A stretch of DNA of 64,000 nucleotides from CBDDHT01 sp965227905 (GCA_965227905.1 OZ245780.1:5890001-5954000), one strand, 5' to 3'; shown: positions 1 to 8,351, counted from the stretch's first letter. Translations and numbers: made by a program. The notes: a model not told the origin generated them from the letters alone.

Positions 1-213
1 CGCCGAATGGCCCTCATCGAGATCCCAAACCTCGTCGGAAGCCGTAATCTTCTTGCTCCGCTCGACCATCGCTTCGGTCGTTGCACGAAGCTGTTCGACG
101 CGGTCTTCGGGAATGAGACGTTCCAGCAGAATATAACCGTTCTCGAAATAGGATTCGCGTTGCGCCTGGGTAAGAACTTGCGGTTCCTGGGAAAGAATAT
201 CGTCTGGTGTCAT
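1..213 (-). CDS. Phytanoyl-CoA dioxygenase (PhyH) family protein, N-terminal part, cut by window edge
   Basis: The reverse strand reads 71 codons from an ATG at 213 to the first base without a stop. The protein begins MTPDDILSQEPQVLTQAQ and continues through YFENGYILLERLIP, the usual opening of PhyH-type Fe(II)/2-oxoglutarate hydroxylases (a flexible lead, then a helix and the 'F..NGY....L' strand). The HxD iron ligands would lie beyond the edge and cannot be checked. GAGG stands eight bases before the ATG. A near-palindromic operator-like site lies 30 bp upstream and resembles two others in the window, so this gene is probably co-regulated with the TRAP and PanB-like operons. Family assignment rests on the N-terminus only. 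Confidence 0.72.
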   Translation of the reverse strand, partial: MTPDDILSQEPQVLTQAQRESYFENGYILLERLIPEDRVEQLRATTEAMVERSKKITASDEVWDLDEGHSA

Positions 214-242
214 GATTCTGCCTCGCGACGGTTAGCCACCCT

Positions 243-282
243 CTGATATATTACAGATACATCAGAGGGATTCTGGCGTCAA
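243..282 (-). promoter_or_regulatory. Predicted promoter and operator of the PhyH-family gene (site 1)
   Basis: The 23-bp site at 243-265 is CTGATATAT-n7-ATACATCAG in outline and sits inside a larger palindrome with CCCTCTGAT/ATCAGAGGG arms. On the reverse strand TTGACG (277-282) is 17 bp from TATCTG (254-259), so the site would cover the -10 region. Two related 23-bp sites occur at 5696 and 8263. Binding by the GntR protein encoded at 6646-7338 is inferred. Confidence 0.5.
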
Positions 283-296
283 TATAGGCATTTTCG

Positions 297-2138
297 TCAA
301 GCGTCGTGCTGTTTTTGTGCAGCCAACCGCCAGATAGTCTTGCCCGGCAACTCCGATTGCTCTGGGACGGACTGAATTGCATCATAGGTGAAGCATTCGC
401 TCGCCGCCGCCTTGGTCGCATCGCTACATACAACGATACTCAGTGCATCACCCAAAGGTTCTCGAGCCGCGGATTCGACGCGTTGCGCGGCGTTGACCGC
501 TTCACCGACGATCGTGTAGTCGACGCGTCCCTTGAAGCCGATATTGCCAACGATCGCCTCACCTGTGTGAATTCCAAAGCGTGCCCTGCAGAAAGGTTTG
601 CCCTGGGATTTGGCCTCCTTGACGAGCGCATCCAGGGCGTCTGCAGCCTTGAGTGCGCCTGAGCATGCGGCCTTGGCATGATCATCCATGTCGCCCGGCG
701 CACCCCAGAAGGCCAGCAATCCATCTCCGGTATATTTGTCGATCGTCCCGCCACTCTCCTCGATAATCGGCCCAATACAGCCAAATACTTCCGAAAGATA
801 CCGCACAGCCTCTTCCGCACCCTGGGCGGAGGAATAAGCGGTGAAACCTGCGAGATCGAAAAACAGGATTGTGAGAGTCTTCTGCTCGCTGTTTGCCGCG
901 TCGGAGCCGAGGGAAATGAGACGCCTGACCTGAGCGCGCGGCAAATAGGTCTCGAACCATTCAAGCCCGGTGGCCATCTGCTCCAATGCTCTGGCCGTCT
1001 CGTTCACTTCTGTGATCGACGTTCGCGGCAATGATTTGAGCTCTTGGAAATTGAAGCCCTGCACCTGATCTGCAGCCGATGCGAATGCCTTCATCGGCCT
1101 TCCGACGCGGCGTGCAACAAGAAGCGCACTTAACAAGCCGAGAAGCAGCAACAGCGACGCCAGAATCCCGATGATGCGCACGGTCCAGCGCGATACACGC
1201 GTGTTTGTTCCCGGCTCATGGATCCCGATAATCCAAGGGGTCGGCCCAAAGCCCTTGATTTCCTTGTAGAGATAACCGTGTGAATTCCTGCCAACCCAGC
1301 TCCAATGACCACTGAAATCTTCAAAACCGCCATAGGCGGTAAGGACATTCTTTTCGAGGCTCCAGATGCCTGCCAGCACAGGGTCGTCAATGGCGTCGAC
1401 TGTCGGCAATCCGGTACGATCCGGAAGATTCTTGATGACATATTTGTTCGCAAGTCGTGGATGAGCGAGAACAGTCTGTCGGTCAACCAGGATAAATGGC
1501 ACCTGTTCGCCATCGGCCGAAATCTCCGCCAAGCGCGCCGAAAGATCGGCCATGGAGATTGCAGCAACAACGACGCCAAAAAACTCATCCCCCTCATAGA
1601 TCGGCGCACGAGCAGTGATAATGGGTTGGTGATAGATCCGGCTCCATTCCACCTTGCCCCAGTGGACGCTCCTGGAAAGCTGAGCCTCTGCCAAAGCAGA
1701 TGGCGCAACGACAACGCGCTCGAACGGCTCTTCGGTTATTGTCTTGCCCTTGCGTCGGAAGATTGTTGTGGAACCGTCGGGTCGAACGAAGCCGATCGCT
1801 GCAACTTGCGGCGTTCCCGCCAGTGCGCCAAGAATGAATGATTGGGTGCGGCTTTCGTCTCTCGGGTCAGGGTTTTTCGATCCCAACCCCGCCGCGATAA
1901 ATTTCATCTGGGCTTCGACCGGCTCCAGGACGTCCTTTGTGGAGTGCTCGACCGCACCAATGAACATCGAGGCACGTTCTTGCAGAAAAGCCGTTGTCGT
2001 GGATGAGGCGCCAAAATAGCTCAAAGCACCCAATGGTACCACGGACAAGAAGACAAAAATGCCGAAGAGCATCATCAGAAGCGTTCCGATGGGTGCGCTT
2101 CTCGGCTGCGGAGGCGGTGGCTGCACTTGCTCAAGCAT
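297..2138 (-). CDS. Membrane adenylate/guanylate cyclase with Cache sensor and HAMP linker
   Basis: A 613-residue class III nucleotide cyclase. After a proline-rich start there is a membrane segment (about 19-41), a large extracytoplasmic double-Cache-like region (about 45-310), a second membrane segment (about 322-342), a HAMP-like linker and a C-terminal cyclase domain (about 420-600). The metal-binding aspartates are visible in FFDLAGFT (D428) and YTGDGLLAFWG (D472). K468 and D540 fit ATP as substrate, and N549/R553 are the transition-state residues. All key residues are present, so it should be active and produce cAMP in response to a periplasmic ligand that cannot be named. It is a single gene between dctM and the PhyH-like gene. 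Confidence 0.9.
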   Translation of the reverse strand: MLEQVQPPPPQPRSAPIGTLLMMLFGIFVFLSVVPLGALSYFGASSTTTAFLQERASMFIGAVEHSTKDVLEPVEAQMKFIAAGLGSKNPDPRDESRTQSFILGALAGTPQVAAIGFVRPDGSTTIFRRKGKTITEEPFERVVVAPSALAEAQLSRSVHWGKVEWSRIYHQPIITARAPIYEGDEFFGVVVAAISMADLSARLAEISADGEQVPFILVDRQTVLAHPRLANKYVIKNLPDRTGLPTVDAIDDPVLAGIWSLEKNVLTAYGGFEDFSGHWSWVGRNSHGYLYKEIKGFGPTPWIIGIHEPGTNTRVSRWTVRIIGILASLLLLLGLLSALLVARRVGRPMKAFASAADQVQGFNFQELKSLPRTSITEVNETARALEQMATGLEWFETYLPRAQVRRLISLGSDAANSEQKTLTILFFDLAGFTAYSSAQGAEEAVRYLSEVFGCIGPIIEESGGTIDKYTGDGLLAFWGAPGDMDDHAKAACSGALKAADALDALVKEAKSQGKPFCRARFGIHTGEAIVGNIGFKGRVDYTIVGEAVNAAQRVESAAREPLGDALSIVVCSDATKAAASECFTYDAIQSVPEQSELPGKTIWRLAAQKQHDA

Positions 2139-2246
2139 GGACCTGTTCCTGACTATTCGTCTTCAGAACAGGCCATTGATGCGTCCGCAATGAGACCGCG
2201 TGCCGCGGCGCGATCACGCTTAAGCGATGATCATAATCTGACGCCG

Positions 2247-3569
2247 CTACCTGAATCCGAGCATTTGCTCGGGCAGCCATAAGACGAGCCCCGGAAAGGT
2301 CGCCACAACCCCCAGGCAGATCAGCTGAAGGATGATGAATGGAACGACGCCGGCAAACATGTGCCGCAAAGTGATTTCAGGCGGACTGATCCCTCGCAAA
2401 TAGAATATTGCAGGGGCCATCGGCGGGGTCAGATAGCTGGTTTGGACAACAATCAGGAACAGAATGCAGAACCAGGCAGGATCGAAACCCAACGCCTTCA
2501 CGATTGGGATGAAGACTGGGATGAAAATCAGCAGGACCGAGATCCAGTCCAGGACAAAACCGGCAAGGAAACAGATGAACAGGAACGCTCCAAGCGTCAG
2601 CCATGGCGTGAGATTGGCATCCGAAATCAACTGCTCCGTCAGCGAGACACCGCCGGAAGCGATAAAGACACCGGCAAACATGTTCCCACCGACAATGATC
2701 CACAAAATCATGCACGTGATGCGCAAGGTTTTGAGCACGGCGTCGTTCAGCACCTCCATTGAGAACTGACCATACATTACGGTGAGAAAGATCGAGCCAA
2801 ATGCACCCATCGCCGCAGCTTCGGTCGGTGCGGCAAGTCCGAACATGATGGATCCGAGCACGGCGATGATCATGAAAATCGGCGGCCAGAGCGCAACGAT
2901 CGTCATGCGCGTCTTTTCCCAGAAACCGGGATCGTCATCGTCCGGTGGGAGAGCGGGCCCGAACTCCGGATTCAAGATGCAGCGACCCAGGACATAAACA
3001 ATATAGAGCCCGGCCATGATCAGTCCCGGAAACACCATACCGACAAAAAGATCGCCAACCGACACATCTGCAACAGGACCAAGCACCACGACAACAACGG
3101 AAGGTGGAATGATCGTTCCGAGTGATCCGCCCGCACAAATCGTTCCGCAGATCAGGCGCTTGTCGTATTTGTATTTCAGCATGATCGGAATGGCGAGCAT
3201 GCCAACAACAACCTCTGTCGCGCCGATAACGCCGCTCGATGCAGCGAACACCACGCACATGAGGATCGTTCCAACCGCGAGACCGCCGGGGAGACGGCGC
3301 GTCCAAAGGTGAATAGCCTCGAAGAGACGCTCAGCAATCCCTGAGCGCTCCATCATTGCACCCATGAAAATGAAGAGCGGCACGGCAGCGAGCACAAAGT
3401 TCGACGCCACCGAGTCGACCTTTTGTGCAAACTGAAAAATGACCGCGTCGCCAAAGGTCACAAGACCGAAGAAGAGGGCAATGCCCATCATGGAAAAGGC
3501 GACATGAAAGCCGAGAAACAACGCCAGCATGAGTGCTGGAAACATCAGAAGAGCGAGATATTCTCCCAT
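2247..3569 (-). CDS. dctM: TRAP transporter large membrane subunit (DctM family)
   Basis: 440 residues, almost entirely hydrophobic, with about twelve membrane segments and the repeated glycine/proline-rich stretches of DctM proteins (for example SSGVIGATEVVVGMLAIPIM and GTIIPPSVVVVVLG). With DctQ it forms the Na+-coupled membrane part of a periplasmic-binding-protein-dependent organic acid importer. An upstream in-frame ATG at 3602 exists, but the start at 3569 is preferred: it has GGAGAA about eight bases before it, opens with the usual MGEYLALLMF, and its A overlaps the dctQ stop as TGATG, indicating translational coupling. Confidence 0.94.
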   Translation of the reverse strand: MGEYLALLMFPALMLALFLGFHVAFSMMGIALFFGLVTFGDAVIFQFAQKVDSVASNFVLAAVPLFIFMGAMMERSGIAERLFEAIHLWTRRLPGGLAVGTILMCVVFAASSGVIGATEVVVGMLAIPIMLKYKYDKRLICGTICAGGSLGTIIPPSVVVVVLGPVADVSVGDLFVGMVFPGLIMAGLYIVYVLGRCILNPEFGPALPPDDDDPGFWEKTRMTIVALWPPIFMIIAVLGSIMFGLAAPTEAAAMGAFGSIFLTVMYGQFSMEVLNDAVLKTLRITCMILWIIVGGNMFAGVFIASGGVSLTEQLISDANLTPWLTLGAFLFICFLAGFVLDWISVLLIFIPVFIPIVKALGFDPAWFCILFLIVVQTSYLTPPMAPAIFYLRGISPPEITLRHMFAGVVPFIILQLICLGVVATFPGLVLWLPEQMLGFR

Positions 3570-4105
3570 CACTGGTTCTCCAGGCCGCCGCCCGGCTCCC
3601 ACTCATCTGATAGCCCCGTCAAGAACCGAACCGTTTTGATTAACTCGGCAATGCCCTGCAGCCACAACAATGCAAAGCCGGCGAAAAACGCGAAGCGGAA
3701 CGGCCAGATTGGAGGATTCCAGGCGGATTGCCCGGACCGTTCGCCGATCTGATAAGCCTCGATCCAGTAATCCCAGAGGCCCCAGCAAAGCCATGTCACG
3801 ATGGGCAGGAAAATCACCACATAGCCCACGGTGTCGACCAGCGCCTTCATCTTTTCCGGCATGAGCGAGTAGAGAACGTCGATGCGGATATGTGATTTCG
3901 TGCGCAACGTGTAGGCAGCCCCCATCAGACCATGCACGCCCATCGCCATGTAGCCGAGCTCAAAAGCCCAGATCGTCGGTTGTCCAAGGACATATCGGGA
4001 GAACACCTCGTAGACCGAGGCGAGGATCAGTGGGAAGACGACCCAGGCGACAACAAGCCCGCTCGAGTCCGACACCCACTCGATTCCGCGCACAATCCGA
4101 TTCAT
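3569..4105 (-). CDS. dctQ: TRAP transporter small membrane subunit (DctQ family)
   Basis: 178 residues with four membrane segments and the family hallmarks EVFSRYVLGQPTIWAFEL (about residues 28-45) and KSHIRIDVLY after the second segment. It pairs with the DctM protein encoded immediately downstream, and the two cistrons are coupled through a TGATG overlap. It is separated from the upstream dctP gene by 113 bp holding a strong intrinsic terminator-like hairpin, so its transcription probably depends on read-through from dctP. Length and topology are normal. Confidence 0.92.
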   Translation of the reverse strand: MNRIVRGIEWVSDSSGLVVAWVVFPLILASVYEVFSRYVLGQPTIWAFELGYMAMGVHGLMGAAYTLRTKSHIRIDVLYSLMPEKMKALVDTVGYVVIFLPIVTWLCWGLWDYWIEAYQIGERSGQSAWNPPIWPFRFAFFAGFALLWLQGIAELIKTVRFLTGLSDEWEPGGGLENQ

Positions 4106-4173
4106 GGCAATCCCCCAACGGCAAGCTGTTGCCGACCAGAACCCAAGCCTAATTCAAAAGGAATGGTAATACG

Positions 4174-4203
4174 AAAAAAGAGGGGCGGCCCGTGGCCGCC
4201 CCT
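4174..4203 (-). terminator. Intrinsic terminator or attenuator between dctP and dctQ
   Basis: A perfect 10-bp inverted repeat, AGGGGCGGCC (4181-4190) and GGCCGCCCCT (4194-4203), has a 3-nt loop. On the reverse strand it is followed by C and six T residues. It lies just downstream of dctP within the operon and should set a high binding-protein-to-permease ratio. Confidence 0.8.
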
Positions 4204-4218
4204 CCTGATGAGTCAGGA

Positions 4219-5265
4219 CTATTTGTACTTCACGTTGCGATAGCTCGAAGCATTTTCCCAGAGCTTTTCATAAGCCTGCTGGTGCTCCCAAACTTTCTTG
4301 AACCACGCATTGTCCTTTGCCTGTTCATTGGCCCAGGCAACAGCAAGATCCTTCGCTTTGCGCTGAACGGCCGGATCCAGCTCAATGATATCGTTGCCTT
4401 CCTTCTTGAAGAACTCAAGAGCTTTGGCGTCCTCGTGGCCGATCTTCATCCAGCTCTCAAGGGTGACCTTCTTGGCAGCCAATTCGACCATCTTCTTGTC
4501 GCGATCGGAAAGCTTGTCCCAGGCTTTCTTGCTGATGACCACTTCGAACGGCGCGGTCGGCTGATGGATTCCGGGAATGATCACGTATTTCGCAATCTTG
4601 TGGAAACCGGAGGTGATATTCTCATAAAGCGTGCCCCACTCGGTCGCATCGATCGTACCGCGCTCGAGCGACTGGAACACTTCACCGCCTGGCATCGTGA
4701 CGGGTGCAGCGCCAAGTCCCTTGGAGATAGCGAGCCACGCACCTGCTGTGCGGAACTTCAAGCCCTTCAGATCTTCAAGGGTTCGCACCGGCTTGCGTGA
4801 ATGAAGAAAAGCTTCGGCTGTCCGTGTGAACATTGGAAATGAGACAACACCGAACTTCTCCAGCGCATACTCACGCCACATTTCCAGCCCGCCACCTTCA
4901 TAGATCCAGTGCAACATCCGTTCCGAATCCATCGAGCCGGCAAATCCGCCGAATAGCACCGTTGTCTTGTCGATGCCCCAGTCATAGCCCATCCAGCTAT
5001 GAGCGGCCTCGGTGACACCCTTGACCACGGCCTGGCGTGCCTTAAGGCCTTTAGCCAGGGTCCCTGCCGGGAAGACCTGGATCTTCACCCGACCTTCGGT
5101 GAGATCACTGACGTCTTTTGCAAATGCCTTGGCACCGATTTCCTGCAGCGGTCCTCCGCCCCAGTCCGTCGGCATTTTCCAGTTATGCTCAGCGGCCAAT
5201 GCCGGCGTGGCCATCATGGCGACAGCCAAACCCATTGCTGCGCCAAAACGATGTACTTTGCTCAT
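4219..5265 (-). CDS. dctP: TRAP transporter periplasmic substrate-binding protein (DctP/TakP type)
   Basis: 348 residues with a signal peptide ending at ALAAEH (about residue 24). The body matches the TakP-like branch of TRAP receptors: GLKFRTAGAW at about 170, MPGGEVFQSLERGTIDATEW at about 190-209, then FHKIAKYVIIPGIHQP. Members of this branch bind 2-oxo acids and related monocarboxylates as dimers; the actual ligand here is unknown. GGGAGAGG precedes the ATG. The gene lies 70 bp downstream of the DUF6166 gene and probably shares its promoter, which carries a putative GntR operator. The nearby PanB-like enzyme also belongs to a family acting on 2-oxo acids. Confidence 0.92.
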   Translation of the reverse strand: MSKVHRFGAAMGLAVAMMATPALAAEHNWKMPTDWGGGPLQEIGAKAFAKDVSDLTEGRVKIQVFPAGTLAKGLKARQAVVKGVTEAAHSWMGYDWGIDKTTVLFGGFAGSMDSERMLHWIYEGGGLEMWREYALEKFGVVSFPMFTRTAEAFLHSRKPVRTLEDLKGLKFRTAGAWLAISKGLGAAPVTMPGGEVFQSLERGTIDATEWGTLYENITSGFHKIAKYVIIPGIHQPTAPFEVVISKKAWDKLSDRDKKMVELAAKKVTLESWMKIGHEDAKALEFFKKEGNDIIELDPAVQRKAKDLAVAWANEQAKDNAWFKKVWEHQQAYEKLWENASSYRNVKYK

Positions 5266-5335
5266 ATACCTCTCCCTGTTCCTTGACGTCTTTCAAAAGG
5301 TGTTGGCCTTGCGGCCGCTTGCAATTATCCGCGCC

Positions 5336-5647
5336 TCAGGCTGGTGTGGCACGGTTCTCGAGTCCAGCGAGAACCGGCTCGATATCTGCGCTGGTCAATG
5401 TCCAATCATTGTCCAGATTGGCGATCACCTCCTTCATGAAGGCATCGCTGAGTTGAATTGCGCGCCCGCCATCGCCAAGAAAATCGACGAGGATCGCTAA
5501 CGCCAGCTGCTGTGGCGAGACGCCTTCATAGGACCACTCAAAACCGAAGTTCGTATATTCGTGAATGGTGGTCGCATCATCGAGCGGCTGTCCGTCAACC
5601 GTCACGACAAGCCCGTCCATCGTTCGTTGTCCGGCATATGTTTTCAT
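5336..5647 (-). CDS. DUF6166-family small protein
   Basis: 103 residues beginning MKTYAGQRTMDGLVVTVDGQ and continuing with FGFEWSYEGVSPQQLALAIL and a FLGDGG turn, which I associate with the DUF6166 family of unknown function (small soluble proteins). An in-frame ATG at 5764 would add 39 residues unlike the family and would place the operator-like site at 5696-5718 inside the gene, so the start at 5647 is preferred although its ribosome site is weak. It is the first gene of the probable operon leading into dctP-dctQ-dctM. Why a DUF6166 protein should travel with a TRAP importer is not known. Confidence 0.66.
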   Translation of the reverse strand: MKTYAGQRTMDGLVVTVDGQPLDDATTIHEYTNFGFEWSYEGVSPQQLALAILVDFLGDGGRAIQLSDAFMKEVIANLDNDWTLTSADIEPVLAGLENRATPA

Positions 5648-5695
5648 GGAGTGCAAATTTTCATGGATGAGGCCGCAAACAGAAACTCTAAATCC

Positions 5696-5740
5696 TTGAT
5701 ATATCACCAGTATGTTAATGGCCTTCGCAAGCCAAGTAAA
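5696..5740 (-). promoter_or_regulatory. Predicted promoter and operator of the DUF6166-dctPQM operon (site 2)
   Basis: The 23-bp near-palindrome at 5696-5718 reads TTGATATAT-n7-TATGTTAA in outline. On the reverse strand TTTACT (5735-5740) and TAACAT (5712-5717) are spaced 17 bp, and the -10 box lies inside the palindrome at the same place as in the panB-like promoter. Regulator assignment is inferred. Confidence 0.5.
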
Positions 5741-5791
5741 GCATGCTTCTGATGCGTCCCCCATCTAGGCATTGCGGAGGGGCGATCGTCG

Positions 5792-6631
5792 TCACTCGTT
5801 GAACCCGTCCATGAGAAAGTTCTGCCAGAGTTTTTCGCCAATCAGGCAGTCATAGGATTGGCCGGTCGGCGCATATTGTGCCGGATGCAGGTGATGCGGT
5901 GCATGTCTCGGTACATTCGAGATTTCCAAGAGGAGCTTTTGACGAATGGCCGCAGCGATTTCGGATGTCTTACGAACGGCGAGGGCAAAGGATGACGGCC
6001 CGCCAATAACGCAATCGCGATAATATCGGTCCAGTTCCGGGATCTCGAAATAGCCGTAATAGGCATCGGGGGATTTGAGGATCAGTGCAAGTCCGTTGAC
6101 GATGATTCCGCGACGCACCAATGCGTCACGTGCGTCTTCAACCAGTGGTCCGATATTGTTGGGACCATCGCCGGATACGTCGATCACACGTTTCAGGCCC
6201 GTGATGCCGTTTCCATCAAATTGTGCGGCAGCGAACATCATTGCTGCCGAGATTGATGTCATGCGCGCCTGGCGAATGGGTGGCTTCGAAAGACGGTCGG
6301 CGAAGGCATGAGATTCTTCGGCGCTGGAAATGATCTGCCACGGCACAACAATGGATTGGATCGCCTCACCGGCCCACTCCACATATGTCACGGCAATGCG
6401 GCCAACCAGGCCGGAGCGGATTGCCTGGATGACAGCCGGATCACGGAACGCAGCGATATAGCCGTCTCGCTGCAGTCGCTGCTCGTCCGCTTCCATCGAG
6501 AGCGAGATGTCGACAGCCAGCACCAGTTCCAAGTCGACTTCCACTTCACTGGCAGCCGGCTGTCTGGATAAAACAATAAACAGGACAGCAAGAATCAGGT
6601 TCAGAAGACGACCCGATCTTCGCCTGGCCAT
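5792..6631 (-). CDS. DUF1194 secreted von Willebrand factor A-like protein
   Basis: 279 residues with an N-terminal signal or anchor segment (about 10-28, cleavage after QPAASE) followed by a VWA-like fold. The MIDAS-type motif is LAVDISLSMEADEQRLQRDGY (DxSxS, about residues 39-43) and a second metal-loop segment is RVIDVSGDGPNN. This layout is that of DUF1194 proteins, common in alphaproteobacteria and of unknown function. It follows the gntR gene by 14 bp on the same strand and is probably co-transcribed with panB-like and gntR. An adhesion or metal-dependent protein-binding role would fit VWA domains, but nothing here proves it. Confidence 0.82.
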   Translation of the reverse strand: MARRRSGRLLNLILAVLFIVLSRQPAASEVEVDLELVLAVDISLSMEADEQRLQRDGYIAAFRDPAVIQAIRSGLVGRIAVTYVEWAGEAIQSIVVPWQIISSAEESHAFADRLSKPPIRQARMTSISAAMMFAAAQFDGNGITGLKRVIDVSGDGPNNIGPLVEDARDALVRRGIIVNGLALILKSPDAYYGYFEIPELDRYYRDCVIGGPSSFALAVRKTSEIAAAIRQKLLLEISNVPRHAPHHLHPAQYAPTGQSYDCLIGEKLWQNFLMDGFNE

Positions 6632-6645
6632 TCAGGATGCCTTTC

Positions 6646-7338
6646 TCAAACCGCCTCGATGGTTGCCCGTGTAAAACTTGCCACATAATCGAGCAGTTTG
6701 TCGCATGCCTCAGCCGCTCGATCGGCGTCACCCTCTGCAATCGCGCGTGCTTGTTCGGCATGAAGGCGGGCGCAAAATGGCAGGTCGGCCGCTTCCTTGT
6801 AGTGCGAGTACCAGTATCGCCGTGACAAGCCTTGCAGAAATCCGATTGCGCGACTTGCATACTCGTTCTGAGCCGCTTCCGAGATCAGCCGGTTCAAATC
6901 CCTATCCAGACGCATGAAAGCAATCCCGTCGTTGCTTTCCGCAGCGGCATCCATGCCTTCTGCGATGATCAGGAATTCCTGGATCTGGGCAGGCGTACGC
7001 CGCTGGGCACCTGTCCGAGACAAAAGCCTTTCGAGTTCGCGCCGCACTTCCAGGACCAGAAGTTGACGGCGCGGATTGGTATCCGAAACCAAGATCCCCT
7101 TGCGGGGAAGGATCACGACCAACCCTTCACGGGCCAGCCGCTGCAGCGCTTCTCTGATGGGCGTACGACCAATGTTCAGTCGCTGGGCAAGCAATGTTTC
7201 CGAGAGAATTTCGCCTGGCGGCAGTTGCAGCGTAACGATCAGTTCTTCAAGCTGATGATAGGCTTGCTCCGTAAGCGTCTCAGGCTTCTCCGGAACAAGG
7301 TCCGCGGTTTCATCGAGCTTCAAATCTGCGTCCGCCAT
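6646..7338 (-). CDS. GntR-family transcriptional regulator with FCD domain
   Basis: 230 residues: a winged helix near 20-85 with the recognition region LAQRLNIGRTPIREALQRL, then an all-helical FCD ligand domain (about 95-225). One FCD metal ligand position looks altered: the usual DxxFH reads DRDLN. The later AxLHAEQARAI histidine is kept, so ligand binding may be metal-independent or modified. The gene sits 15 bp downstream of the panB-like gene, whose promoter has a 23-bp palindrome overlapping the -10 box, so it is the natural candidate for binding that site and the two related ones at 243 and 5696. It probably responds to an organic acid or its CoA ester. Confidence 0.9.
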   Translation of the reverse strand: MADADLKLDETADLVPEKPETLTEQAYHQLEELIVTLQLPPGEILSETLLAQRLNIGRTPIREALQRLAREGLVVILPRKGILVSDTNPRRQLLVLEVRRELERLLSRTGAQRRTPAQIQEFLIIAEGMDAAAESNDGIAFMRLDRDLNRLISEAAQNEYASRAIGFLQGLSRRYWYSHYKEAADLPFCARLHAEQARAIAEGDADRAAEACDKLLDYVASFTRATIEAV

Positions 7339-7353
7339 CGCGCTGTCTCCAGG

Positions 7354-8223
7354 TCAAATCTGTCTGCGCTTCTCGACCATTGATACGAACGCATCAAACA
7401 TTTCATCGCCAACCGAATAGGTGTGCTCATCCGCCGGGAAGGTCCCTTCCTTTACCTCGCGTACATAGTCTTTGATACCACCGACTGCCACATCGGTCAG
7501 CGCCGCAAACCGTTTTGTGAATTTCGGCTTGAAATCCGTGAACACGCCAAGCAGGTCATGGCAGAGCAGGATCTGGCCATCTGTTCCGACACCGGCGCCA
7601 ATTCCGATGGTTGGAATCGTGAGTTGCTCGGAAATCACCTTCGCAATTCGTCCGGGTACGGCCTCGAACTCCAGCATGAAGCAACCTGCGTCTTCAATAG
7701 CCAGCGCGTCCTCCAGGATTTTCATGGCTGCTTCCGCTGTCCGACCCTGAATCTTGAACCCACCGAACATGGCGATGGTATGGGGCGTCAGGCCAATGTG
7801 CGATGCGGTCGGAATGCCGGCATCAACAAGCGCCTTGAGGATGTGGGCCTGGCTCTTTCCTCCTTGCGGCTTGACGGCGTCGGATCCGCCTTCGGCCATG
7901 AAACGTGATGCGTTCATCAACGCTCGATCGACGGTGTTGTAACTCTGATAGGGCATGCAGCCCAGGACAAAGGTCTCGGGCGCACCACGGCGAACAGCCT
8001 GCGCGTGCATCACCATCATTTCCATGGTCGCCGGAATGGTGCTCGGATGGCCATGGGCGATCATGGCCAGGCTGTCGCCCACGACGGCGACATCGACACC
8101 GGCCATCTCTGCCCACTGCGCAGACGTGTAGTCCGGCACGGACATATAGACCATCTTTTCGCCGGTTCGCTTGGAATCACGGATCTCTGTAATTGTGCGT
8201 TTCTTCCGCTCTACCTCTGCCAT
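7354..8223 (-). CDS. Divergent 3-methyl-2-oxobutanoate hydroxymethyltransferase (PanB)-like enzyme
   Basis: 289 residues spanning the whole PanB (ketopantoate hydroxymethyltransferase) TIM barrel. Conserved pieces are VVGDSLAM, HIGLTPHTIAMFGGFKIQGR, the catalytic glutamate region LEFEAVP and IPTIGIGAGVGTDGQIL. Two of the three magnesium ligands of the E. coli enzyme are changed: D84 (in LADLPF) is cysteine in LGCMPYQSY, and E114 (in VKIEGG) is glutamine in VKPQGG; D45 is kept. It is therefore probably not a housekeeping PanB but an aldolase-type paralogue acting on another 2-oxo acid. The gene leads an operon with gntR and a DUF1194 gene. Confidence 0.85.
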   Translation of the reverse strand: MAEVERKKRTITEIRDSKRTGEKMVYMSVPDYTSAQWAEMAGVDVAVVGDSLAMIAHGHPSTIPATMEMMVMHAQAVRRGAPETFVLGCMPYQSYNTVDRALMNASRFMAEGGSDAVKPQGGKSQAHILKALVDAGIPTASHIGLTPHTIAMFGGFKIQGRTAEAAMKILEDALAIEDAGCFMLEFEAVPGRIAKVISEQLTIPTIGIGAGVGTDGQILLCHDLLGVFTDFKPKFTKRFAALTDVAVGGIKDYVREVKEGTFPADEHTYSVGDEMFDAFVSMVEKRRQI

Positions 8224-8262
8224 TGTCCCTTCCCCGGCCTCATCGGCCCACCTAATCTATTT

Positions 8263-8307
8263 CTGATATATGTGACATATGTTAGGGACCTGTATTCCCT
8301 GGAGCAA
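8263..8307 (-). promoter_or_regulatory. Predicted promoter and operator of the panB-like-gntR operon (site 3)
   Basis: The 23-bp palindrome at 8263-8285 has the core ATATGTGACATAT. On the reverse strand TTGCTC (8302-8307) and TAACAT (8279-8284) are exactly 17 bp apart, and the -10 box lies in the palindrome, which fits autorepression by the GntR protein of this operon. It also lies upstream of the rightward gene at 8352. Confidence 0.55.
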
Positions 8308-8351
8308 GCGTCCTACCGGGCACAAACCTATCTGTAAATTGGAGACATAAG

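Noticed and set aside
7..246. Forward 79-codon frame at the left edge
   Set aside because: It is the complement of the PhyH-like N-terminus and has no ribosome site.
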